From: a virus
IMG/VR virus record: IMGVR_UViG_3300018018_000001
Location: 1 to 64,000 of that record
Strand: one strand, 5' to 3'
Length of the DNA: 64,000 bases
Of this stretch, positions 7,662 through 15,123 are shown piece by piece; the first letter of the stretch is position 1, and each line of letters starts with the position of its first letter. Under the pieces are notes generated by a model that was given only the letters and a program-made list of their open reading frames with translations, searched no databases and was not told the DNA's origin. Both the position numbers and the translations under genes were made by a program.

Positions 7662-7988
7662 ATGAAAGCTAAGGAATTAATTAAATTTTGTGAGGATGAG
7701 GTTATGACCCCGGCCACTATGGAACAGGCCAAGAAAAGATGGGGTTATACCAAATCCGTATTGGCCAATGATGCAAGAGCCTCCTTTAAGGCAGGGACTA
7801 ATTGGATGCTCATGGGTCAATATCCTACAGTGGTTAGTTCTGATAAGAAGTTTATCCTTTATTTTACTGATGATAAACATGGTCATATAGCTGGATTTCA
7901 GGGAATCCCTCCAGGGATTTCCAGGAAACAGGCTGATTGCATTCTCCAGGGTGGGGTGTGCGGAGAGGCTAAAGAGGAGGAGTTTTAA
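7662..7988 (+). CDS. Tagged protein, unknown domain
   Basis: Tag MKAKELIKFCEDE, cut predicted after FCE, the same Cys-containing type as the capsid site LCE|E. The 95-residue remainder has FKAGTNWMLM and a predicted beta sheet (FILYFTDDKHGHIAGF). 108 residues in all. No family recognised. Confidence 0.75.
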   Translation: MKAKELIKFCEDEVMTPATMEQAKKRWGYTKSVLANDARASFKAGTNWMLMGQYPTVVSSDKKFILYFTDDKHGHIAGFQGIPPGISRKQADCILQGGVCGEAKEEEF

Positions 7989-8246
7989 ATGAATGCTAAA
8001 GATTTAATTGATTTATGTGAAAAATCTCAAAAGAAAGATGAGCAGAATATCCAATATTGCGGGAATGGTGTTTGTCCCTCTTGCAAGGGTAGAGGGCATA
8101 CAGGTTCAGGGCCTTGCTTGTTATGTAGAGGTTCTGGATTAGTCCAGAGTAAGAAACCTACACTGGTGAATCTTGGTTCCCAGGAAAGGCCGATAACCCC
8201 TTCTAAGGGTAAGAGTAACCTTACCAAAGACCCTTCATTCCTATAA
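7989..8246 (+). CDS. Tagged DnaJ-type zinc-finger protein
   Basis: Tag MNAKDLIDLCEKS (LCE|K). Residues 29-50 hold CPSCKGRG and CLLCRGSG, two CxxCxGxG repeats as in the zinc domain of DnaJ, which supply one zinc site. The J domain is absent. The C-terminal ~35 residues are basic and disordered. A packaged thiol/zinc protein is an inference from the tag. Confidence 0.75.
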   Translation: MNAKDLIDLCEKSQKKDEQNIQYCGNGVCPSCKGRGHTGSGPCLLCRGSGLVQSKKPTLVNLGSQERPITPSKGKSNLTKDPSFL

Positions 8247-8255
8247 GAGGAAATT

Positions 8256-8915
8256 ATGAATCTTATAGGTAAAACTTTTAACTTTCTTACAGTAATTGGA
8301 AGAAGTGAAAGAAAATCTAGTAGAGATTCTTATTGGTTGTGTAAATGTGTTTGTGGTAAGGAAAAGGAAATTAAAGGTGGAGATTTAAGAAATGGTCATA
8401 GCAAAAGTTGTGGTTGTTATCAAAAAAGTAAAGCAAGTAAAAGAATGAGTAGTGTTAATAACCCAATGAAAAATCATGAAATTTCTATGAAGCAAGGACA
8501 TAATAAGGGAATAAAAACAAAACCACATAATCAAGAAACTATAGAAAGACATAGGCAAGCGTGTTTACGGAATTGGAAGAGTAATGAATATGTAAGGAAA
8601 CAAATGAAAGCTAAAGGAGTTAGTCCAAACAAAACTGAATTGAGATTTGAAAAATTACTTAATGATCTTTATCCTGGAGAATGGAAGTATGTAGGTGATG
8701 GTCAAGTTATTCTTGGGGGTAAATGTCCTGATTTCATTAATATAAATGGACAAAAGAAGATCATAGAGCTTTACGGGGATTATTGGCATAAAGGAGATAA
8801 TCCAGAAGATCGGGCTAAAGTATTTGAACCATTTGGCTATCAGACTTTAGTAGTTTGGGAAAAGGAATTGAGGGATATGAATAAGTTAAAAGAAACTATT
8901 ATGGAGTTTGCCTAA
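8256..8915 (+). CDS. EDxHD (Vsr-like) homing endonuclease
   Basis: N-terminal zinc module LIGKTFNFLTVIG...WLCKCVCG...SCGC (residues 3-53), a basic linker, and a C-terminal nuclease, CPDFININGQKKIIELYGDY then WHKG. The last part matches the Vsr-like EDxHD fold known from I-Bth0305I of Bacillus phage 0305phi8-36. Very similar copies lie at 62185 and 63225. Its stop overlaps the start of the radical SAM gene. Confidence 0.85.
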   Translation: MNLIGKTFNFLTVIGRSERKSSRDSYWLCKCVCGKEKEIKGGDLRNGHSKSCGCYQKSKASKRMSSVNNPMKNHEISMKQGHNKGIKTKPHNQETIERHRQACLRNWKSNEYVRKQMKAKGVSPNKTELRFEKLLNDLYPGEWKYVGDGQVILGGKCPDFININGQKKIIELYGDYWHKGDNPEDRAKVFEPFGYQTLVVWEKELRDMNKLKETIMEFA

Positions 8916-9784
8916 TGGGAAAAAATAAAGTCAGTCCGGCTTATAAAGTAACACCCTATTTGGAAAAGCTAATGGAAAAAGAACCTTGTGTTGCAAGACA
9001 GTTTGTTCCCTCTCCTGAAGAACAAGAAGAATTGGTTGGTGACTCTCCTGACCCTTTGGGGGAAGATGATCATATTGTCTGTCCTAAATGTATTCATAAG
9101 TATAAAGATAGGGTTTTGATTATAACTTCCAACTTGTGCTTTAGTAATTGTAGATTTTGTACCCGCAGGAGGATGCTCAAGAAAAGAGAGTCCATCATTA
9201 CCGATGGAGAGGTGGATAAGATAGTAGATTATTTGAATGAACACAAAGAGGTAAGGGATGTAATCATATCAGGTGGAGATCCCCTGATATTACCAAATGG
9301 GGTTTTAAAAACTATATTATCCAAGATAAGGAGGGTAGAATCAGTTGAAATTATTCGAGTCGGAACCAGGGCTCCCATTGTGCAGCCTAAAAGAATTACA
9401 GTTAAGTTGGTCAATATTCTTAAGAGGTTTGCTCCACTGTATATTAACATTCATGTTAATCATCCTGCAGAGCTTACGCCCGAAGTCAAAAGGGCCACTG
9501 ATTTAATGGCAGACAATGGGCTCATATTGGGCTCACAGACTGTTTTGCTTAAAGGAGTGAACGATAATGAAGCGGTAATGCTTGAACTTGTGCAGAAATT
9601 ACTCAGGTTCAGGATTAAGCCCTATTACACATATCTTTGTGATCATGTTTTAGGTACTAGACATTTTTGGACTGATGGAGATAAAGCTATTGAAATGCTT
9701 AGAAATATTCAGAAAAGTACAAGTGGATTATGCCTTCCTCACTTCGTAAGGGATACCGAAGAAAGAAAGGTTCCTTTGGCATAA
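8915..9784 (+). CDS. KamA-family radical SAM lysine 2,3-aminomutase-like protein
   Basis: 289 residues. The radical SAM cluster motif is C75-x3-C79-x2-C82, followed by TRRR at 83-86 and GGDPL at 120-124. Residues that bind substrate in clostridial lysine 2,3-aminomutase have counterparts (D243 in LCDHVLGT, D280 in VRDTEERK), and K285 fits the PLP lysine. It ends four residues after K285, so it lacks the C-terminal region of bacterial KamA and is also shorter than EpmB. A CPKC pair at 56-59 is extra. Family membership is clear; substrate (free lysine or a protein lysine such as EF-P) is not. Confidence 0.9.
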   Translation: MGKNKVSPAYKVTPYLEKLMEKEPCVARQFVPSPEEQEELVGDSPDPLGEDDHIVCPKCIHKYKDRVLIITSNLCFSNCRFCTRRRMLKKRESIITDGEVDKIVDYLNEHKEVRDVIISGGDPLILPNGVLKTILSKIRRVESVEIIRVGTRAPIVQPKRITVKLVNILKRFAPLYINIHVNHPAELTPEVKRATDLMADNGLILGSQTVLLKGVNDNEAVMLELVQKLLRFRIKPYYTYLCDHVLGTRHFWTDGDKAIEMLRNIQKSTSGLCLPHFVRDTEERKVPLA

Positions 9785-9848
9785 AAAGCGTACGGTTCTC
9801 TTTAAAAAATGTTGCAAAAATAACACATTGATAAACTTTGGGGGAAAT

Positions 9849-10025
9849 ATGAATGAAGAAAAGAAAGCTGTGATGCTTTACGATATTAAGTTGGAAGGTA
9901 CTCCGATAACGATTAATAATACGTTTCGGAATCAAAGACACCTGAATGCTGCTGAATCCATTATCAAGAAGATAGTGGGGCTCAAGAAAGAGTATGATGA
10001 CTTCATGAGGGGGTTGGAGAGGTAA
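9849..10025 (+). CDS. Hypothetical 58-residue protein
   Basis: ATG 9849 follows GGGGGAAAT; an upstream in-frame TTG at 9828 is less likely. Beta-strand N-terminal half, helical C-terminal half. The 64 bases between this gene and the radical SAM gene contain GTTGCAAAAA (9811-9820). No family recognised. Confidence 0.6.
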   Translation: MNEEKKAVMLYDIKLEGTPITINNTFRNQRHLNAAESIIKKIVGLKKEYDDFMRGLER

Positions 10026-10032
10026 GGGTAAG

Positions 10033-10254
10033 ATGAATAGAGCGAAAGAAATCATAGGATTTGTTGAGGAAGAGGAACTTAAGATTCATATCCTTTATCC
10101 CGATGACAGGATGGTTCCCGGGAGTCAGATAATGTCTTGGGCTGAGGATGCATTTGCCAATGGGGAAATAGACCATAAGCCTGAGGATTTGTTTGATGCC
10201 ATTGCCATGCTTAATGATGCTGGGATTATTACAACCACAGAAGGGAATAAATAA
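10033..10254 (+). CDS. Tagged protein, small acidic domain
   Basis: Tag MNRAKEIIGFVEEEE (cut predicted FVE|E). The remaining 60 residues look like one compact acidic helical domain ending IITTTEGNK. Two bases separate it from the next gene. Confidence 0.75.
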   Translation: MNRAKEIIGFVEEEELKIHILYPDDRMVPGSQIMSWAEDAFANGEIDHKPEDLFDAIAMLNDAGIITTTEGNK

Positions 10255-10256
10255 TT

Positions 10257-10502
10257 ATGAAAGCTATTGAATATATTATGGAACATGGTAAAGTGGCTGT
10301 AGAGGCAAAGCCAAGGTCAAGTATGTGGAATACAAAGACTTGGCATGTTAAAAACCTGGATGGTTCAATGTTTGATACAGTGGCTAAGACTGCTTACGGT
10401 GCTGTCAAGGCTTGGGCTGAGAAAAAGGGAATGACCTTTCCTGATTTTGAGAAAACCAAGTATCGTCAAGAAGGTGAAGATACTGTAATAATTGAGGGGT
10501 AA
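10257..10502 (+). CDS. Possible degenerate tagged protein
   Basis: 81 residues beginning MKAIEYIMEHGK, which keeps the MKA-x-E-x-I spacing of the tag but lacks a clear LxE. The rest has a WNTKTWHV beta hairpin and an alpha helix. Flanked on both sides by clear tagged genes. Confidence 0.65.
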   Translation: MKAIEYIMEHGKVAVEAKPRSSMWNTKTWHVKNLDGSMFDTVAKTAYGAVKAWAEKKGMTFPDFEKTKYRQEGEDTVIIEG

Positions 10503-10504
10503 TT

Positions 10505-11041
10505 ATGCCATTACTTTTTATTCAAGGTGGACAAAGTGATCTTTATCGTAGGAAGAGTAGTTCAGTAACTTTAAGTGATGCTCTTTACTTGGCCAAATTA
10601 AACCATGAATATAAGAGAGCTTCAACCCCTGAAGAGAAGAGGGTTATAGCCGATAAAGCCATAAAGATAGCTAGGGAAAAGTATGGTGATGACCTGGAAG
10701 TGGTGGAGGGGAAAATGAATAGAGCAAAAGAATTGGTTAAATTTGTAGAACAAGAACCCGCACCACAACCTCCGCAACCGGCTGCCCAGAATTCTCCTGC
10801 CCCTCAAGCTTATGTTCCTAAGCAAGGGGATAAGGTTAAGTATAATGGCCCCGAAATTCCTGGATGGAAACCTGGATACACTGGAAAGGTAAAGCAAGTT
10901 TATAACGCCAGGACAGGAGGAACCCATGGAGGTAAGCAAGCTGGTGGGGGTGGGACAAAAGTTTCTCAAGCAGCAGTGATTATCATAGATCAAACCAAAC
11001 AAGAACTTACCGCTTGGGCTAAGGATTTACAGAAAGCATAA
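10505..11041 (+). CDS. Fusion of an unknown domain to a tagged protein
   Basis: Residues 1-70 form a beta/helix domain; residue 71 is a Met that begins a full tag, MNRAKELVKFVEQE, followed by a Pro/Gln-rich linker and a Gly-rich domain with KYNGPEIPGWKPGYTG, which looks like a small beta-barrel. GGAGGGG precedes the internal ATG, so both the long protein and a 108-residue product are likely. Confidence 0.75.
   Translation: MPLLFIQGGQSDLYRRKSSSVTLSDALYLAKLNHEYKRASTPEEKRVIADKAIKIAREKYGDDLEVVEGKMNRAKELVKFVEQEPAPQPPQPAAQNSPAPQAYVPKQGDKVKYNGPEIPGWKPGYTGKVKQVYNARTGGTHGGKQAGGGGTKVSQAAVIIIDQTKQELTAWAKDLQKA
10715..11041 (+). CDS. Internal-start tagged protein within 10505-11041
   Basis: ATG 10715 is in frame with the longer gene, has GGAGGGG at good spacing and begins a consensus tag with cut FVE|Q. 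The short form would be a standard tagged protein of 108 residues. Which form enters the head cannot be read from sequence. Confidence 0.65.
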   Translation: MNRAKELVKFVEQEPAPQPPQPAAQNSPAPQAYVPKQGDKVKYNGPEIPGWKPGYTGKVKQVYNARTGGTHGGKQAGGGGTKVSQAAVIIIDQTKQELTAWAKDLQKA

Positions 11042-11052
11042 ATGGAGAGTGT

Positions 11053-11451
11053 ATGAAAGCCAAAGAATTAATTAAACTTGTAGAGGAAGATCCAGTATCA
11101 ACCCCTGATTTCAATCAAGCCTTGCATGATTTTATCTTTGATTGCCAAGGTAAGATTGATGCTTACTTTACCAAGAATTATGATCAATCCAATCCCTCCA
11201 GATTAGAGGTTCAAGAGGGGCCTAAGCGTGTCCACATCATTTCTACTGGCCAGGGAATAAAGGGTGATAATCCTACAAGAGATGGTCAAAGATCCTCTTG
11301 GGCCTTGGTAGATAAAGAGACTGGTGACGTATTCAAACCTGCAGGGTGGGGTGTCCCGGCCAAAGGTGCAAGGGCAAATATATTTAAGAAAGAAACATGG
11401 GCTAATGTAGGTCCTTATGGTCCTGCTTATGCTAAAAGGGGTAGGAGATAA
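11053..11451 (+). CDS. Tagged protein, unknown basic domain
   Basis: 132 residues with tag MKAKELIKLVEED (LVE|E). The body has a helix, then beta-rich segments (RVHIISTGQG, WALVDKETGDVFKPAGWG) and a basic end. The WALVDKETGDVFKPAGW segment resembles small beta hairpins found in phage-encoded substrate-like proteins, without a named family. Confidence 0.75.
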   Translation: MKAKELIKLVEEDPVSTPDFNQALHDFIFDCQGKIDAYFTKNYDQSNPSRLEVQEGPKRVHIISTGQGIKGDNPTRDGQRSSWALVDKETGDVFKPAGWGVPAKGARANIFKKETWANVGPYGPAYAKRGRR

Positions 11452-11470
11452 TGAGGGCATTAACGTAGCA

Positions 11471-12151
11471 ATGAAGGTATTAATAAGGGTAGCATTCTTA
11501 ATCATATTTCTCTTGCCAACAATCCTGTTGCCAACAAATCTGTTGTGCAACGATTCTGTTGTGCAACCATGGGTTGCACTGGACGTAGGGCATACTTATA
11601 AATATCCAGGGGCCATTAGTGCATCAGGTGTTGGGGAGATTTATTATAATGAAGAAGTGGCCCTTGGGGTTAGGAACCGGCTGGAGGATTCTGGAATTCC
11701 CTTGATAATGATTGAGGACCAGCAGTTACGTGACAGGCCGAAGATAGCGAATAGAGAAGCATTGTCTTTGGTATCCATTCATCATGACGGTGTTACTGGT
11801 AAGGTATTGAAACAAAGAGGATTCTCCATATTCATTTCAAAGATTAATCCAAAATGGAAGGATAGTCTGAGACTGGCCCAGTGTATTGGGTCAGAGTTGG
11901 TCAGAGCAGGATTTGATGCCGGACTATACTTCCATAATACCAAGAGTAGGCAACGCCAGTTAGTGGACAAGAAGGATGGGGTTTATAGGTGTGATAGGTT
12001 TGTAGTTCTGAAAGATTCCAAGATCCCGGCTGTCTTGATCGAATGCGGGGTAATATCAAACCCGGTTGAGGAAGAGAGATTGAATGAGAAACGTGCTGTG
12101 ATGTCTGCAGCAATTGCTTTAGGAATACAGAAATATTTAGGGAGAGGATAA
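11471..12151 (+). CDS. N-acetylmuramoyl-L-alanine amidase (Amidase_3) with signal peptide
   Basis: ATG 11471 starts a secretory signal (MKVLIRVAFLIIFLLP). The mature part is an Amidase_3 zinc hydrolase: VGHTY supplies the first His, YNEE the Glu, SIHHDG the second His, and LIECGVISN the C-terminal catalytic Glu. It cleaves the amide bond between MurNAc and L-Ala in peptidoglycan. Sec export would put it in the wall without a holin. The signal is encoded by near-tandem 15-16-base repeats (11512-11572). It sits among tagged genes, not in a lysis cassette. Confidence 0.85.
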   Translation: MKVLIRVAFLIIFLLPTILLPTNLLCNDSVVQPWVALDVGHTYKYPGAISASGVGEIYYNEEVALGVRNRLEDSGIPLIMIEDQQLRDRPKIANREALSLVSIHHDGVTGKVLKQRGFSIFISKINPKWKDSLRLAQCIGSELVRAGFDAGLYFHNTKSRQRQLVDKKDGVYRCDRFVVLKDSKIPAVLIECGVISNPVEEERLNEKRAVMSAAIALGIQKYLGRG

Positions 12152-12152
12152 T

Positions 12153-12422
12153 ATGGATAAAGCAAAAAGATTATTTGGATTGGCTACAATAGTGGAATCA
12201 GATGATATCAAACAGCAATTAAAAGATGCTGGGGTAGAGTTGGACAGTCATGAATCCGATCTTTACGCTTTGCTAACTCCTGAATCTGAAAAGATTATAG
12301 CGGGGTATGCCAATAAAGATAGTGTCAAAAAGTTTAAGAGTGAGAAGGATGGAAAAATGTGGTTTGATATTCCATTTGCTGATACTGATTATTGGGCTGA
12401 GAAACCAGGAATATCTAAATGA
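12153..12422 (+). CDS. Tagged protein, unknown
   Basis: 89 residues. Tag MDKAKRLFGLATIVES is longer than usual before the acidic residue (IVE|S, which fits the T4 protease rule exactly). Body is mixed alpha/beta. Overlaps the next gene by ATGA. Confidence 0.7.
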   Translation: MDKAKRLFGLATIVESDDIKQQLKDAGVELDSHESDLYALLTPESEKIIAGYANKDSVKKFKSEKDGKMWFDIPFADTDYWAEKPGISK

Positions 12423-12592
12423 ATCCAATCCAATCCAGATTTTATTCCATAATTCTGGGCCAGATATTGGTATCTATCCTCTTGGTTTCATTATGTTATA
12501 TAAACCTTGACGGGTTTATGACGGGTTTTCTAGGGGCTTATAAATCAGTTGGATTTTTGGATCAATATAATATTGGAAAAGAAATTCCATGA
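12419..12592 (+). CDS. Small membrane protein
   Basis: 57 residues from ATG 12419, overlapping the previous stop. One hydrophobic segment at about 8-29 and a moderately hydrophobic second half. A holin or antiholin role is possible since an amidase lies one gene upstream, but nothing specific supports it. Its stop overlaps the start of the following HNH gene. Confidence 0.5.
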   Translation: MNPIQSRFYSIILGQILVSILLVSLCYINLDGFMTGFLGAYKSVGFLDQYNIGKEIP

Positions 12593-13230
12593 TTGAACTT
12601 TGTGGGTGTGGTAAATGTGGACTTCCTGTTAGAAAAGAATGTCATAAATTTATTCATGGCCATAGTGGGGTATTAAATAAAGGGAGAAGCCGACCTGATG
12701 TTATTGAATTAAATAAGAAAAGAATAGGTTGGAAACATACTGAAGATGAATTAAACAGACAAAGTGAGGCGCAAAGAGGTAAGAAAAATCCTGGTCAATC
12801 AGAAAGAATGAGACAGAAAATTGGCGAAAATCACCCAAAATTTGGAAAGAAAGATCCGGCTGCTTCTGAACGAATGAAAGCTAGAATTGGAGAAAAGAAT
12901 CCAATTTTTGGCAGAACTGGTGAAAATTCTCCAAATTGGCATGGTGGAATTTCTTCTTATCCATATGGTGTTGGTTTTAATAAAGAATTAAAAAATCATA
13001 TCAGAGAAAAATTTAATCATACTTGTATATTATGTAGTATAACTGAGGAAGAAGCTGGTAGAAAACATATCCCTCATCATATTGATTATGATAAGAAGAA
13101 TAATGAGGAAGAAAATTTTGTCCTACTTTGTATAGGTGACAATAGTAAAGTAAATGCTAATAGGGGATTTTGGGAAACCCAATTTAGAATATTAAATGGA
13201 GTATATGATCCTAAGTTTTTGGGATTGTAG
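12589..13230 (+). CDS. HNH homing endonuclease with NUMOD3 repeats
   Basis: 213 residues: N-terminal CGCG/CGLP zinc-like module, then NUMOD3-like repeats (GKKNPGQSERM, GKKDPAASERM, GEKNPIFGRTGE), then the HNH core CILC...IPHHIDYDKK...LLCIGDN. The last zinc Cys is replaced by Asp. The C-terminus FWETQFRILNG...FLG is shared with the copy at 26796, so these two are recent relatives. Confidence 0.9.
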   Translation: MIELCGCGKCGLPVRKECHKFIHGHSGVLNKGRSRPDVIELNKKRIGWKHTEDELNRQSEAQRGKKNPGQSERMRQKIGENHPKFGKKDPAASERMKARIGEKNPIFGRTGENSPNWHGGISSYPYGVGFNKELKNHIREKFNHTCILCSITEEEAGRKHIPHHIDYDKKNNEEENFVLLCIGDNSKVNANRGFWETQFRILNGVYDPKFLGL

Positions 13231-13239
13231 GAGAGTCAA

Positions 13240-13665
13240 ATGGCTAATGTAAAGAAATTGATTACCATGATTGAGCGGTTAGAAAAGGGATTTTCCATAG
13301 AGGAATTGGATATCAATGTTGACGATAAAGAGTTTACTTTTGTGGTTTCCTTTCCCAAACAAGGTGAATTGAATCCTCCCGGTGGCATGAATGTAATGGC
13401 GATTAAGGGCAAGGGGGATCTGGATGCTTATTATGAAAAACCCTACAAGTCATCTATGGAAGGTCCAGGTGGTGGTGGCTATGATATTGGTATAAACTAT
13501 GCCGCAGGGTTCCTATATGTAGATGAGGATGGTAAGGAAACAAGAGTAGATCCAGAAGCATCCAAAATAATAGAGGATATTATCAAGAAGAATTTTGAGG
13601 ATGAATTTCTTGAGAGAATTACTGATAAGTTTGAACAGGATAGAACTGAATATAGAGGAGATTAA
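13240..13665 (+). CDS. Tagged protein, unknown
   Basis: 141 residues. Tag MANVKKLITMIERLEKG, cut possibly after MIE or LEK region. Body is acidic alpha/beta with a Gly-rich turn (GPGGGG) near residue 75 and a long C-terminal helix. No family recognised. Confidence 0.7.
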   Translation: MANVKKLITMIERLEKGFSIEELDINVDDKEFTFVVSFPKQGELNPPGGMNVMAIKGKGDLDAYYEKPYKSSMEGPGGGGYDIGINYAAGFLYVDEDGKETRVDPEASKIIEDIIKKNFEDEFLERITDKFEQDRTEYRGD

Positions 13666-13666
13666 T

Positions 13667-13900
13667 ATGAAAAAAGCCGAAGAGTTAGCTAAAATGCTTG
13701 AAGCAGATTTAGCACTTTATGACCATCCAGGGAATAAGGAAGCTGAAATGGAAATCCTTAATGCTTTAAAGAAATTGGCCCTGCAGACAGATGTCAAGAT
13801 AAATGCCATACTTAATCAACATAGAAAGCTTGGGGCTTCCGATACCCAGTCAAGAGAGGCAGCTTTTTCCTATTTCAGGGAACTTATAGGATATAGGTAA
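13667..13900 (+). CDS. Tagged helical protein
   Basis: ATG 13667 follows GGAG; an in-frame ATG at 13595 lies inside the previous gene. 77 residues; tag MKKAEELAKMLEAD (MLE|A, T4-like). Remainder is two or three helices. Confidence 0.7.
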   Translation: MKKAEELAKMLEADLALYDHPGNKEAEMEILNALKKLALQTDVKINAILNQHRKLGASDTQSREAAFSYFRELIGYR

Positions 13901-13906
13901 GGGAGG

Positions 13907-14326
13907 ATGGTAAAGAATAAAGGAGCCACAAAGGGGCCAAAGAATGTAACAACTAAAGAGGATTTTGATTTTGCCTGTAAAGAGTTCATGAAATGGGTGG
14001 TAAGGTTTGGGTTAACGGATTGGGAAGTTCTTTTCTTACATAAACCAATTACTAGCGAAGCAAGGGTGGATTTATTCCAGGATGATAAAATAGCTCATTT
14101 TTATATATCTACTGATTGGGCTGATCATAAAGTAAATGAAGAATCCCTTATTGATGCAGCCAGGCATGAGGCTATTCATCTTGTTTTAGCTGTCTTGGAT
14201 CATTTATGCCGATACCGATATGTTACAGAGAAAGAATTAGACGTAGCGGTTGAGGATACAACCAGAAGGATTTGCAGAGGGATTGGTTCTATCATAGAGG
14301 AGATTAAGGATGACAAAAGCAAATAA
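13907..14326 (+). CDS. HExxH putative zinc metallopeptidase
   Basis: 139 residues with H87-E88-x2-H91 in a helix (AARHEAIHLVLA). Phage proteins of this size with HExxH are usually annotated as SprT-like or minimal metallopeptidases; the third ligand is not obvious but could be a later Glu in the LDVAVEDTTRR helix. No tag. Overlaps the next gene by 17 bases. Confidence 0.7.
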   Translation: MVKNKGATKGPKNVTTKEDFDFACKEFMKWVVRFGLTDWEVLFLHKPITSEARVDLFQDDKIAHFYISTDWADHKVNEESLIDAARHEAIHLVLAVLDHLCRYRYVTEKELDVAVEDTTRRICRGIGSIIEEIKDDKSK

Positions 14327-14585
14327 AATTATAGGATTGATTAGGGAAACAGAGGATGGTTCCATATGTGTATTTGACTTTAATGGATATACTGCAGGAC
14401 CTGGACATTTCCCTGTGGCTATGTGGGCAGACTATTTCCCGAATGAGGGTGTAGTAAAATTTGGTGGCGATTGGGAGGACATTCCCGATTGGCATGTAAG
14501 TGAAGAGCCTACCGAAGAAGAGGTAGAGAAGAATGCTGAACTTAAACGCTTATTCATGAGCGGTGAAGATATTGTTTTAAATTAA
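14310..14585 (+). CDS. Tagged protein, Trp-rich
   Basis: 91 residues. Tag MTKANKIIGLIRETE (LIRE, off by one). Body is beta-rich with several Trp (WADYF, GDWEDIPDWHV) and an acidic C-terminal helix. Begins inside the end of the metallopeptidase gene after GGAG. Confidence 0.65.
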   Translation: MTKANKIIGLIRETEDGSICVFDFNGYTAGPGHFPVAMWADYFPNEGVVKFGGDWEDIPDWHVSEEPTEEEVEKNAELKRLFMSGEDIVLN

Positions 14586-14598
14586 TAGAAGGATTAAA

Positions 14599-15114
14599 AT
14601 GAGAGTAGAAAATATTTCACCCGATCAAATTAAAGTTGACAGATTTACGGTTGAGGGATTTTGCGCCATTGATGTCCCTGATGACCTTTATCTGCTTTTC
14701 CAATCGGAATTCCAAGCTTATGTGGATGTAGGGATTCTTGCTTTGCCTTTGAATAAACAAGTTAGTGGGCTTCAGAATGCTACAATTGAGGATTATGGTG
14801 AGATTGTCCAGGATCTTGGTCTTGTTACATTCCAAGCATTTCTTGATTTATCTAAAGGTAATGTTATTACCGCAGAGGTTTCTGGATCATTTATGTGGAA
14901 TTTGCCAACGGTTATTAATTCTGGGATATGTAAGTCCTTTACCCTTATTCTTAAGAATGGTGGTACAGGTGTCCAGACATTTAATCCTACTCCTAAATGG
15001 CCTGGAGGAACAGCCCCAACATTAACGGTTTCAGGGATAGATGTTCTTTGCTTTTTCTATGATCCGATTGCTGGAGTATGGCGTGGGGTTTTATCCCAGG
15101 CTGATAGTAAGTAA
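14599..15114 (+). CDS. Virion beta-protein, probable fibre component
   Basis: 171 residues, almost all beta with a Gly/Thr-rich C-terminal half (LILKNGGTGVQTFNP, WPGGTAPTLTVSG), as in phage fibre or decoration domains. It precedes a LamG-like gene. No tag. Confidence 0.6.
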   Translation: MRVENISPDQIKVDRFTVEGFCAIDVPDDLYLLFQSEFQAYVDVGILALPLNKQVSGLQNATIEDYGEIVQDLGLVTFQAFLDLSKGNVITAEVSGSFMWNLPTVINSGICKSFTLILKNGGTGVQTFNPTPKWPGGTAPTLTVSGIDVLCFFYDPIAGVWRGVLSQADSK

Positions 15115-15123
15115 AGGGTAAGA

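Noticed and set aside
11598-11605. TATAAATA as a T4-type late promoter
   Set aside because: It lies inside the amidase coding sequence and the same octamer is not found before the head genes.
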